A DNA stretch of 64,000 nucleotides from positions 2,896,501 to 2,960,500 of the forward strand of contig NZ_CP096563.1 of assembly GCF_023221595.1 (NCBI RefSeq), given 5' to 3'. The stretch's first letter is position 1. Each line of letters starts with the position of its first letter. Below, in pieces: positions 8,697 to 16,782 of the stretch. Source of the DNA: Rhodococcus qingshengii JCM 15477. GTDB taxonomy: Bacteria; Actinomycetota; Actinomycetes; Mycobacteriales; Mycobacteriaceae. Position numbers and translations under genes: made by a program. The notes beneath the pieces are model-generated. The model saw only the letters and a program-made list of their open reading frames with translations. It did no database searches and was not told the DNA's origin.

Positions 8697-9917
8697 TTAG
8701 TTGACTCCTGCCTGGTAGTCAGCGTGGTTCGGGTTCTCCCAGATGACGGTGCCGCCCATGCCGAGGCCGATGCACATGGTGGTCAAGCCGTAGCGCACGT
8801 CGGGGCGTGTCGCGAACTGGCGGGAGAGCTGCGTCATCAGGCGAACGCCCGAGGAAGCGAGGGGGTGGCCACACGCGATGGCGCCGCCCCACTGGTTGAC
8901 GCGCGGGTCGTCGTCGGCGATTCCGTAGTGCTCGAGGAACGCGAGGACCTGAACGGCGAACGCCTCGTTGATCTCGAAGAGTCCGATGTCCTCGATCTTG
9001 AGGCCGGTGCGTGCCAGCAGCTTCTCGGTGGCGGGAACCGGGCCGATGCCCATGACGGCGGGGTCGACGCCCTGGTAGGCGAAGCCCACCATGCGCATGC
9101 CGACCGGCAGGCCGAGCTCGGCTGCGGTGTCCTCACCGGCGAGCAGTGCTGCGGTGGCACCGTCGTTGAGTCCGGCTGCGTTACCGGCGGTGATGCGTCC
9201 GGCCGGGCGGAACGGCGTCTTGAGCTTCGCGAGATCTTCGACGGTGGTTCCGGGGCGCGGCGGCTCGTCTTCGGTGGCCAGACCCCAGCCCGCGGAACTG
9301 CGGGTGGCGACGGGGACCAGGGTGTCGGCGATGAAGCCGGCCTTCTTGGCAGCGTCGTACTTGTTCTGGCTGTTGACGGCGTAGGCGTCCGTGCGGTCCT
9401 TGGTGATGGTCGGGAACCGGTCGTGCAGGTTCTCGGCGGTGTTACCCATCACGAGGGCGCTCGGGTCGACCAGGCGGTCGGCGAGGAAACGCGGGTTGGG
9501 GTCTGCGCCCTCACCCATCGGGTGGTGACCCATGTGCTCGACGCCACCGGCGATCACGACGTCGTACTGGCCGAAGCCGATGCCCGACGCGGTGGTGGTG
9601 ACGGCGGTCATCGCGCCGGCACACATGCGGTCGATGGCGAATCCGGGAACGGTTTCGGGGAGACCGGCGAGGATCGCAGCGGTGCGGCCGATGGTCAGGC
9701 CCTGGTCACCGGTCTGCGTGGTGGCTGCGACGGCAACTTCGTCGATCCGTGCGGGATCGAGCTGCGGGTTGCGGCGAAGAAGCTCACGAATCGCCTTGAC
9801 GACGAGATCGTCTGCGCGCGTGTCGGCGTACATGCCTTTCGGGCCGGCCTTGCCGAACGGGGTGCGAATGCCGTCGACGAAGACGACGTTGCGTTGGTTG
9901 TTTGTGGATGGAGCCAC
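8697..9917 (-). CDS. fadA: Acetyl-CoA acyltransferase (3-ketoacyl-CoA thiolase)
   Basis: Thiolytic last step of beta-oxidation, partner of the adjacent fadB. The 406-residue thiolase has the nucleophilic Cys in DRMCAGAMTAV (about residue 90), NEAFAVQ, the GGAIACGHPLASSG segment with the catalytic His, and the C-terminal CIGLGMGGTV with the second catalytic Cys. The GTG start at 9917 is fixed by AGGAGGAATTC immediately upstream; an in-frame upstream start would add 22 unlikely residues. First gene of the fadA-fadB operon. Confidence 0.95.
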   Translation of the reverse strand: MAPSTNNQRNVVFVDGIRTPFGKAGPKGMYADTRADDLVVKAIRELLRRNPQLDPARIDEVAVAATTQTGDQGLTIGRTAAILAGLPETVPGFAIDRMCAGAMTAVTTTASGIGFGQYDVVIAGGVEHMGHHPMGEGADPNPRFLADRLVDPSALVMGNTAENLHDRFPTITKDRTDAYAVNSQNKYDAAKKAGFIADTLVPVATRSSAGWGLATEDEPPRPGTTVEDLAKLKTPFRPAGRITAGNAAGLNDGATAALLAGEDTAAELGLPVGMRMVGFAYQGVDPAVMGIGPVPATEKLLARTGLKIEDIGLFEINEAFAVQVLAFLEHYGIADDDPRVNQWGGAIACGHPLASSGVRLMTQLSRQFATRPDVRYGLTTMCIGLGMGGTVIWENPNHADYQAGVN

Positions 9918-10023
9918 GCGAATTCCTCCTGATGGAGCTGCCCACCGCACCGAAGGGCGGTGAGACGTTGGTTCGGCGATCACGGCCAGGCGTCCGGCCT
10001 CGTATCGAGCGTACTACTGCCCA

Positions 10024-10037
10024 TTACTGACCGGTAA
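10024..10037. promoter_or_regulatory. Palindromic site upstream of fadAB
   Basis: TTACTGACCGGTAA is an imperfect inverted repeat (5 of 6 arm positions) about 105 bp before the fadA start, in a short gap otherwise without features. It could be a TetR- or GntR-type operator; the regulator is unknown. Confidence 0.35.
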
Positions 10038-10078
10038 CTTAACGTGCCGAATTGCTCCAACCTCACACCGGGGTCAGG

Positions 10079-11374
10079 TCAGGATTCCGGCTCTTCCACT
10101 TCGGGCTCGGCCGGGACCACGGAGTCCAGTGCCTCGGCGAGGACGGGAACGGTCAAAGTGCGTTGCCAGCCACGTGCGCCACCGGAAGTGAGCTTGGTCT
10201 CGATCGCACTCTCGACTTCGGCGATGTCCGAGTCCGGTTCCAGTTTCCAGTCCCAGCACAGGCGCCTGACCAGGTCGGGTTGGAGCAGATTCTCCACGGG
10301 CACCGAAACCTCTTTGCTCAGGTCCGACAGTGCTGCGCGCGCCGCGGTCAACCGATCAGCCGCCGCTGGATCCTGGCGGGCCCAGCGGCCGGCAGCGGGC
10401 GGCCCGACGATGGGCGGGGTTTTCGGCGGAAGCTCGCTGTCGGGGAGCCTGCGCGCGGCTTCCAGTGCGTCCATCCAAATACGCGAATACCGGCGTTGAC
10501 GTGGTCCGCCGAAGACGGGAAGCGAGCGGAGCGCATCCAGCGACCGAGGATCTTTGAGAGCGGCATCGATGATCGCGGAGTCAGGAAGAACCCGACTCGG
10601 AGACACGTCGCGCTTGCGTGCGAGATCCTCGCGCGCCTGCCACAGCGCCCGTACCGCCGCCAACTGACGGGTGGTCTTGAGTGAGGTGATGTGCGACGTA
10701 CGACGCCAGCGGTCCGGTTTGGGCTTGGGCGGGCCGGCCAGACGGATGTACTCGAACTCTTCCTTCGCCCAATCGAGTTTGCCTTGGGATTCGAGTTCGG
10801 CTTCCATTGCGTCGCGCAGTTCGAGAAGCACTTCGACGTCGAGGGCGGCGTAGTTCAACCAGGCGTCCGGCAGCGGACGTGTCGACCAGTCCGCAGCCCC
10901 GTGACCCTTGCGAAGTTCCACTCGCAGGGTTCGTTCCACGATCGCGGCGAGTCCGACTCGCTCGAACCCGGCCAGTCGTCCGGCCAGTTCGGTGTCGAAC
11001 AGCTCGGCCGGCGTCAGGCCCAGTTCGGCGAGGCCGGGGAGATCCTGATCGGCAGAGTGCAGCACCCATTGCAACGGGTTGATCACCTCGGCCAACGGCT
11101 GCAGGTCTTGCGCTGTCGGAATCGGGTCGAGAAGGAACGATCCTGCTCCTTCGCGGCGAAGCTGGATCAGGTACGCCCGTGCCGAATAGCGGAATCCGGA
11201 TGCGCGCTCGGCGTCCACGGCGAGCGGGCCGTGGCCGGAGGCCAGCGCGGCCGCGGCGTCGGCGACACCGGCGGCAGTGGTGATGACGTCCGGAACTCCG
11301 TCACGCGGAACGAGCAGCGGAACTACGTCGGAGGTGGGCTCGGTTGCATCATCGGTGACTTCGGACATGGTCAC
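10079..11374 (-). CDS. RNase D-like 3'-5' exoribonuclease with HRDC domain
   Basis: A 431-residue cytoplasmic nuclease of the DEDD superfamily. The exonuclease domain (about residues 30-210) carries the acidic residues in LAVDAE, HSADQDLPGL and YAALDVEVL, the last being the YxxxD motif of the DEDDy type. An HRDC nucleic-acid-binding domain follows (KTTRQLAAVRALWQAREDLARKR to SLDALRSLPVFGG). The start may instead be the second Met, two codons downstream. It begins 5 bp after the stop of the acyltransferase gene, so both are probably on one transcript. Homologue of Rv2681, which in M. tuberculosis directly follows the DUF3000 gene. Confidence 0.9.
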   Translation of the reverse strand: MTMSEVTDDATEPTSDVVPLLVPRDGVPDVITTAAGVADAAAALASGHGPLAVDAERASGFRYSARAYLIQLRREGAGSFLLDPIPTAQDLQPLAEVINPLQWVLHSADQDLPGLAELGLTPAELFDTELAGRLAGFERVGLAAIVERTLRVELRKGHGAADWSTRPLPDAWLNYAALDVEVLLELRDAMEAELESQGKLDWAKEEFEYIRLAGPPKPKPDRWRRTSHITSLKTTRQLAAVRALWQAREDLARKRDVSPSRVLPDSAIIDAALKDPRSLDALRSLPVFGGPRQRRYSRIWMDALEAARRLPDSELPPKTPPIVGPPAAGRWARQDPAAADRLTAARAALSDLSKEVSVPVENLLQPDLVRRLCWDWKLEPDSDIAEVESAIETKLTSGGARGWQRTLTVPVLAEALDSVVPAEPEVEEPES

Positions 11375-11379
11375 TGACT

Positions 11380-12786
11380 CTACGTCGCAGTCGGGGCCGG
11401 GGTTGTCACCTCAGCGTCGAACAGTTCGTCGAGTGCGGCTCCGAAACCTTGCGCGAGCTGGTCCAATTCGGGTGCCAGATCGGAGCAACTGACGATGCCG
11501 ACGTCGAGTTTTCCGTCGAGAGACATCACCGTCACGTTGAGACCTGCTCCGTGAAAGATCGGGCCGAGCGGGAACATTCCCTTGATCTGGGCACCGAGGA
11601 AGTAGAGCGGGACCGGCGGTCCAGGCACATTCGACACGACCAGGTTGGACACGACGGGGTGACGCTCGGCGAGTTTGAGCGACGAGTACACGCGCATGGC
11701 GGCGCCGAACACCGCCGGCGAAGCGAACTGCGACCAGTCCTGGAGCATGTTCGCGCCCAGAGCCTCGTTGTGGTTCTTCGAGGTGGCGTTGTAATCGCTG
11801 ATCGCGTGCAGGCGTTCGACCGGATCGGCGATCTGGGTGCCGAGTTGCGTGAACATGCCCGAGATCTGGTTCGTGCCCGGACGATCGGATTTGCCGTGGA
11901 CCGACACCGGCACCATGGCGACGAGGGAGTCCTCCGGCAGTTCGTCCCGGTCCTCCAGATACTTACGCAGTGCCCCGGCGCAGAGCGCGAGAACCACGTC
12001 GTTGACCTTGACGCCGTGACGGTCCTTGACGGCTTTGACCTTCGCGAGATCGAGTTGGCTGAACGCGACGTTGCGGTGACCGGTGATCGCGCCGTTGAAC
12101 GAGGTCCGCGGCGCGGTGAACGGAGCAGGCATCGCTTCACCCTTTCGCGCACGCGTCACCCACTTCGGGAGCATGGCGATTCCGCCCGGGACCAGACGGG
12201 CAATTCTTGCGGGCCGGGCGATGACGGCCATGAGTCCGCCGATCGCGATGTCCAGCGTTCCCGCGTCGCCCGCACCCTGTGCTGTGGGATCCACGAGCGC
12301 CGGTGAATCCGGTTCGAGACTGCACAGCTGAGCCAGGATGTTCGCGCCGGTGACACCGTCGGCAGCGCTGTGATGGATCTTCGACATGACGGCGATCTGT
12401 CCGTCGGCAAGTCCCTCGATGACCCACATCTCCCACAGCGGTCGGGAACGATCCAGCGGTTGGCTCGCGATGTGTCCGGCGAGCTCTGCCAGTTCCGCGT
12501 GTGTGCCGGGAGCAGGTACCGCGGTCCGATGGCAGTGCCGCTCGATGTCGAAATCGTGATCGTCGACCCACACGGGGTAGTCGAGATTGAGACGGGAATC
12601 TTTGAGTTTGCGCCGGAAGGTCGGCATGGTGGCCATTCGCGAGTCCAACTCGCGAAGCAGCTTCCGGTAGTCGTAGCCGCCCGGGATGGTCGTGGGGTCG
12701 AGCAGGACAAGTCCACAAACGTGCAATAGCTGGGTCGGTGTTTCCAAGTAGAGGAAGGTCGCGTCGAGTCCGCTGAGACGTTGCAT
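11380..12786 (-). CDS. Wax ester synthase / diacylglycerol acyltransferase (WS/DGAT)
   Basis: Acyl-CoA-dependent acyltransferase making triacylglycerol or wax ester storage lipid. The 468-residue protein opens with the family start (LSGLDATFLYLETP), has the catalytic HHxxxDG motif as HHSAADG near residue 140, the PLDRSRPLWEMWVIEG block, and the C-terminal NLVVSNVPGPPVPLYFLGA block. Rhodococci carry many paralogues and the preferred substrate is not readable. A perfect KstR-type operator lies 9 bp before the start codon. The gene sits between the DUF3000 and RNase D genes, which are adjacent in M. tuberculosis. Confidence 0.93.
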   Translation of the reverse strand: MQRLSGLDATFLYLETPTQLLHVCGLVLLDPTTIPGGYDYRKLLRELDSRMATMPTFRRKLKDSRLNLDYPVWVDDHDFDIERHCHRTAVPAPGTHAELAELAGHIASQPLDRSRPLWEMWVIEGLADGQIAVMSKIHHSAADGVTGANILAQLCSLEPDSPALVDPTAQGAGDAGTLDIAIGGLMAVIARPARIARLVPGGIAMLPKWVTRARKGEAMPAPFTAPRTSFNGAITGHRNVAFSQLDLAKVKAVKDRHGVKVNDVVLALCAGALRKYLEDRDELPEDSLVAMVPVSVHGKSDRPGTNQISGMFTQLGTQIADPVERLHAISDYNATSKNHNEALGANMLQDWSQFASPAVFGAAMRVYSSLKLAERHPVVSNLVVSNVPGPPVPLYFLGAQIKGMFPLGPIFHGAGLNVTVMSLDGKLDVGIVSCSDLAPELDQLAQGFGAALDELFDAEVTTPAPTAT

Positions 12787-12794
12787 GACTCATT

Positions 12795-12810
12795 CTAGAA
12801 CAGGTTCTAG
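12795..12810. promoter_or_regulatory. KstR-type operator
   Basis: CTAGAACAGGTTCTAG is a perfect palindrome with 7-bp arms. It contains TAGAACAGGTTCTA (12796-12809), which fits the KstR consensus TnnAACnnGTTnnA at every fixed position. It lies directly upstream of the WS/DGAT start, a position suited to repression that is relieved by cholesterol-derived CoA thioesters. Confidence 0.75.
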
Positions 12811-12846
12811 TATTTTTCCGGGGGAATGCTCAAACGAGTGAAAGAG

Positions 12847-13437
12847 TCAGTCGTTCTGCCGCGACAGCGTGGTTATCCCGGCAGGCGGAAGCCCCGCCGC
12901 GTACGCGAGAACCTCGCAGAAAGCCTCGACGTGGTGAGCCAATTCGGACGAAGTTGCAGTCCAGGACGCTCGCAACTCCAGTTGATGGGCTCGCGGAGGC
13001 CCGGCGATGTCGCCGTACCGCACGGAAGTTGTAGCTGTGACCGTACCGCCCAGGGCCACAAAAGGTTCCGGTCCGGCCTCCAAAGCGTCCACCAGCCAAC
13101 TCCAGGCTACTTCGGGAAGTAGTGGATCCGCGGCGACGGCTTCGTCGAGATCGGCCTGGATGTACGCCACCAACCGCATGGTGCCGTTCCACGCCTCGTC
13201 GCCGTCCGGATCGAACAACAGGATCAGGCGGCCGAAAGCGTCACCTTCGGACTGCTCGGCCACGACGTCGGAGTCCGGGTGGAGAACCTCGGCCCCCACC
13301 GCGTGGCTGTACGGAGCGAGGCGCTGCGGCGGGCGGATGGGACCGACCTCTATCTCGGGCCGAACCCGCGCAGCGGTCATCGCCTCCACGGCGGCACGGA
13401 ACTCGGCCGGGTCGGCTGTCGATCCGGATGTCGTCAC
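12847..13437 (-). CDS. DUF3000 family protein
   Basis: A 196-residue soluble protein of the actinobacterial DUF3000 family (Rv2680 type), of unknown biochemical role. GTG start. The conserved blocks EFRAAVEAM near the N-terminus, RLILLFDPDGDEAWNGTMRLVAYIQADLDEAVA in the middle and SWLVDALE are visible, along with an ELRASWT(A) segment near the C-terminus. No catalytic motif is recognised. It is divergent from hemE across 168 bp in which only weak promoter-like sequence is seen. Confidence 0.82.
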   Translation of the reverse strand: MTTSGSTADPAEFRAAVEAMTAARVRPEIEVGPIRPPQRLAPYSHAVGAEVLHPDSDVVAEQSEGDAFGRLILLFDPDGDEAWNGTMRLVAYIQADLDEAVAADPLLPEVAWSWLVDALEAGPEPFVALGGTVTATTSVRYGDIAGPPRAHQLELRASWTATSSELAHHVEAFCEVLAYAAGLPPAGITTLSRQND

Positions 13438-13605
13438 AGGTCAGGACGTTAGTCGGGGATGCGGGCGGGGAGGTGGAGGCGCGCCGACCGAGTGTGGCTC
13501 GGGTGTGTGGCCGCTCACGAACCGCTCGGGTGTCCGATCCCGAGTGTGGGACGTGGCAGCATTGAGTCGATCGAAGACACACGTTGGCGGAGAGCGCGAG
13601 GACTG

Positions 13606-14703
13606 ATGAGCGGGTTGGACAACATGAATTCAGGCATTACCGGGTCGGCGGAATACAGCGCTCGGCGAGTCTTGCCCGACGCACCGTTGCTTGCCGCGGC
13701 GACCGGACGCACTCCGAGTCGACGGCCGGTGTGGTTCATGCGTCAGGCCGGGCGTTCGTTGCCGGAGTACCGCGAGATCCGCGCCGGGATCGGCATGTTG
13801 GAATCTTGTTTCGATCCGGCGCTGGTCTGTGAGATCACGATGCAGCCGGTGCGCCGTCACGACGTGGACGCGGCAATCCTGTTCTCGGACATCGTCGTTC
13901 CACTCAAAGCCGCGGGAATTGATCTCGACATCGTTGCCGGCGTCGGACCGGTGGTCGCCAATCCGATTCGCTCCATCGCCGACGTTGCAGCACTCCCGCG
14001 ACTGGTTCCCGAAGAGGTAGGCGCAATCGCGCAGGCCGTTCGGCTTCTCACCACCGAGTTGGGCTCCACGCCGCTGATCGGCTTTGCCGGAGCGCCGTTC
14101 ACTCTGGCGTCGTATCTGGTCGAAGGTGGTCCGAGCCGGAACCACGAGAAGACCAAAGCGCTCATGCACTCCGATCCGAAGACCTGGCACGCGTTGCTCG
14201 GAAGTTTGGCCGACACCACGATCTGCTTCCTGCAGGCGCAGCTCAAGGCGGGCGTCGACGCGGTCCAGCTGTTCGACTCGTGGGCCGGCGCGCTCTCGCT
14301 GGCCGATTATCGGGAATTTGTCCTGCCGCATTCCGAGCGAGTGTTCGCCGAGGTTGCCGCTGCCGGCGTCCCGCGTATCCACTTCGGTGTCGGCACCGGT
14401 GAACTTCTCGGCGCGATGGGGGAGGCAGGCGCCGACGTCGTGGGTGTCGACTGGCGGATTCCGCTCGACGTCGCGGCTGGTCGTGTCGGTCCGGGTAAGG
14501 CGCTGCAGGGCAACCTCGATCCCGCCGTACTGTTCGCGGGCCCCGAGGTGATCGATCGTGAGGTGCGCCGGATCGCCGCCGAAGGGGACCGCGCGATCGA
14601 GGCCGGTGCCATCGGCCACATCTTCAACCTCGGCCACGGAGTTCTTCCCGACACCGATCCCACGGCGATCACCGCGGCGGTGGAGCTGGTGCACTCGCTG
14701 TGA
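13606..14703 (+). CDS. hemE: Uroporphyrinogen decarboxylase
   Basis: Removes four acetate carboxyls from uroporphyrinogen III to give coproporphyrinogen III. The 365-residue protein has the signature [18 protein letters not shown] (about residues 35-52) and a [17 protein letters not shown] segment. ATG 13606 is preferred over ATG 13624 because GAGGACTG precedes it. The last codons overlap the GTG of the next gene by 4 bp. First gene of a heme operon with hemY and chdC. Confidence 0.95.
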   Translation: MSGLDNMNSGITGSAEYSARRVLPDAPLLAAATGRTPSRRPVWFMRQAGRSLPEYREIRAGIGMLESCFDPALVCEITMQPVRRHDVDAAILFSDIVVPLKAAGIDLDIVAGVGPVVANPIRSIADVAALPRLVPEEVGAIAQAVRLLTTELGSTPLIGFAGAPFTLASYLVEGGPSRNHEKTKALMHSDPKTWHALLGSLADTTICFLQAQLKAGVDAVQLFDSWAGALSLADYREFVLPHSERVFAEVAAAGVPRIHFGVGTGELLGAMGEAGADVVGVDWRIPLDVAAGRVGPGKALQGNLDPAVLFAGPEVIDREVRRIAAEGDRAIEAGAIGHIFNLGHGVLPDTDPTAITAAVELVHSL

Positions 14704-16061
14704 CGACCAATCGGCCGTCGGTCGCGGTGATCGGAGGAGGAATCTCCGGTCTGGTTGCCGCGTACCGGCTTCGGCGCAGTCTGGGCTCCGAAGCGGACAT
14801 CACGATCGTCGACGACTCACCGCGACTGGGCGGGAAGCTGCGAACGATTGATCTGGGCGGTGGCCCGATCGACATCGGTGCCGAGGCTTTCATCGCCCGT
14901 CGGCCGGAAGTTCCTGCGCTTCTCGCCGAGCTGGGTCTGACCGATCAGATCGTCTACCCTGCGGGGCTGAGCCCGTTGATCTGGTCTCAGGGATCACTGA
15001 GTCGGTTGCCCACCGGAACCCTGATGGGAATCCCGGCATCGGCGGAGTCGGTGAGAGATCTTGTCGACGAGCAGACCCTGGCTCGCATCGCCGCCGAGGC
15101 CGGCGTCCCGCTGGAGTGGACCCGCGGTTCCGATTGCAGTGTTGCCGAACTGGTTTCGCAGCGATTCGGTGATCAGGTGGTCAGCCGATCGGTGGATCCG
15201 CTTCTCGGTGGGGTGTATTCGGGGCTGGCGGAGACCATCGGCGTGCGTGCAGCTTTGCCGACACTCGCTGCGGCCCTCGATGCGGGCTCTCGGAGCCTCA
15301 CGGATGCAGTCGCAGCCGCATTGCCGACGCCTGCACCGGGGCCGGTGTTCGGAGCGCTCAGAGACGGGTACGGCATCCTGCTCGATGCGCTGCAGCAGGC
15401 CGCCGACGCGACCTTCGTCCGCGGCGAGGCTTCTGGGTTGCGCAGCGACGGGGCTGGTTGGAACGTCGATCCGCTCGGAAGCGTCGACGCGGTGATTCTG
15501 GCCGTCCCGGCGCCGCGCGCAGCGGCGCTGTTGGCCGGAGTCGATGCGGATGTTGCGAGTACCGTCGCTCGGATCGAACTGGCGTCGTCCGCGGTGGTGG
15601 CGCTCCGGTTGTCCGGGCAGGTCGAACTTCCGCAGAATTCAGGGATCCTGGTAGCCACCGACGCCGACCTGACCGCCAAGGCGTTCACGCTGTCGAGTCG
15701 AAAGTGGACACACCTCGCTGATCGCGGTGAGCACCTCGTTCGGGTGTCGTTCGGTCGATTCGGTGCATCGGAGATCGTCGACCGGTCGGATGGCGAGTTG
15801 ATCGACTTCGCGCGCGCCGATCTCGAGACCGTGACCGGAATCACCGAGGAGCCAGGCGCGACCTTCGTACAGCGGTGGCACGGAGGTCTTCCCCAATACG
15901 CCCCAGGTCACACGGAAATCGTGGCTGAAATCGAGTCCGGGATGACGCAGTTCGACGGCCTCGCCCTGGCCGGGTCGTGGCTGCACGGCGTCGGGGTTCC
16001 GGCGTGTGTCGCAGTCGGCACGACGGCGGCTACACGGATATTCGAGCGAGTGGCACGATAG
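14700..16061 (+). CDS. hemY: Coproporphyrinogen III oxidase (HemY/CgoX)
   Basis: FAD-dependent six-electron oxidase. In actinobacteria this HemY type acts on coproporphyrinogen III to give coproporphyrin III, although databases often call it protoporphyrinogen oxidase. The 453-residue protein has an N-terminal FAD motif [17 protein letters not shown] (about residues 10-26), a [11 protein letters not shown] motif and a C-terminal FAD closure at [21 protein letters not shown] start within the 4-bp overlap with hemE. Pairing with chdC downstream supports the coproporphyrin route. Confidence 0.93.
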   Translation: MTTNRPSVAVIGGGISGLVAAYRLRRSLGSEADITIVDDSPRLGGKLRTIDLGGGPIDIGAEAFIARRPEVPALLAELGLTDQIVYPAGLSPLIWSQGSLSRLPTGTLMGIPASAESVRDLVDEQTLARIAAEAGVPLEWTRGSDCSVAELVSQRFGDQVVSRSVDPLLGGVYSGLAETIGVRAALPTLAAALDAGSRSLTDAVAAALPTPAPGPVFGALRDGYGILLDALQQAADATFVRGEASGLRSDGAGWNVDPLGSVDAVILAVPAPRAAALLAGVDADVASTVARIELASSAVVALRLSGQVELPQNSGILVATDADLTAKAFTLSSRKWTHLADRGEHLVRVSFGRFGASEIVDRSDGELIDFARADLETVTGITEEPGATFVQRWHGGLPQYAPGHTEIVAEIESGMTQFDGLALAGSWLHGVGVPACVAVGTTAATRIFERVAR

Positions 16062-16065
16062 ACCC

Positions 16066-16761
16066 ATGGCACGCCTTGATTTCGACAAACTGAACTCTGA
16101 AATCCGTTACCTCATGTTCTCCGTGTTCCAGGTGGAACCCGGTGTGCTGGGCGATGATCGGGAAGCTGCGGTCAAGGACGCCCGCTTGTTCTTCGAGGGT
16201 CTCGAAGACAAGGGCGTCGTGGTTCGCGGGATCTACGACGTCGCCGGCCTGCGCGCCGACGCGGACTTCATGATCTGGACCCACGCGGCCACCATCGAGG
16301 AACTGCAGGCCGCGTACGCGGATTTCCGTCGCACCACCGTCCTCGGACAGGCCAGTGCTCCCATCTGGAGCAACTCGGCGGTGCACCGCCCCGCGGAGTT
16401 CAACAAGAGCCACGTGCCCTCGTTCATCGCGGGTGAGGATCCGGGCGACTACATCTGCGTCTACCCGTTCGTCCGCTCGTACGAGTGGTACCTGCTCCCC
16501 GACGAGGAGCGTCGCAAGATGCTCGCCGATCACGGTATGGCTGCTCGTTCGTACAAGGACGTTCGCGCCAACACGGTCCCGGCCTTCGCCCTGGGGGACT
16601 ACGAGTGGATTCTCGCGTTCGAAGCACCCGAGCTCATTCGTATCGTCGATCTGATGCGCGATCTACGTGCCACCGAAGCTCGCTTGCACGTTCGCGAAGA
16701 GGTGCCGTTCTTCACCGGCCCGCGCGTGGACATCGAGAAGCTGGTCCTTTCCCTTCCCTGA
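16066..16761 (+). CDS. chdC: Coproheme decarboxylase
   Basis: Last enzyme of the coproporphyrin-dependent pathway (HemQ/ChdC, chlorite-dismutase fold), decarboxylating Fe-coproporphyrin III to heme b with peroxide. The 231-residue protein starts at ATG 16066, four bases after the hemY stop, which excludes the longer in-frame start. The catalytic Tyr is expected in [12 protein letters not shown], and the proximal heme His in [11 protein letters not shown]. Homologue of Rv2676c. Ferrochelatase (CpfC) is not in this window. Confidence 0.94.
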   Translation: MARLDFDKLNSEIRYLMFSVFQVEPGVLGDDREAAVKDARLFFEGLEDKGVVVRGIYDVAGLRADADFMIWTHAATIEELQAAYADFRRTTVLGQASAPIWSNSAVHRPAEFNKSHVPSFIAGEDPGDYICVYPFVRSYEWYLLPDEERRKMLADHGMAARSYKDVRANTVPAFALGDYEWILAFEAPELIRIVDLMRDLRATEARLHVREEVPFFTGPRVDIEKLVLSLP

Positions 16762-16782
16762 TCTGCTTCGAAAGTAGTTCCT

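Noticed and set aside
6984..9932. 982-codon open frame antisense to fadB and fadA
   Set aside because: It is exactly opposite two well-conserved genes, is rich in Gly/Asp/Glu/Val as expected of a GC-rich shadow frame, and shows no family motif or ribosome-binding site.
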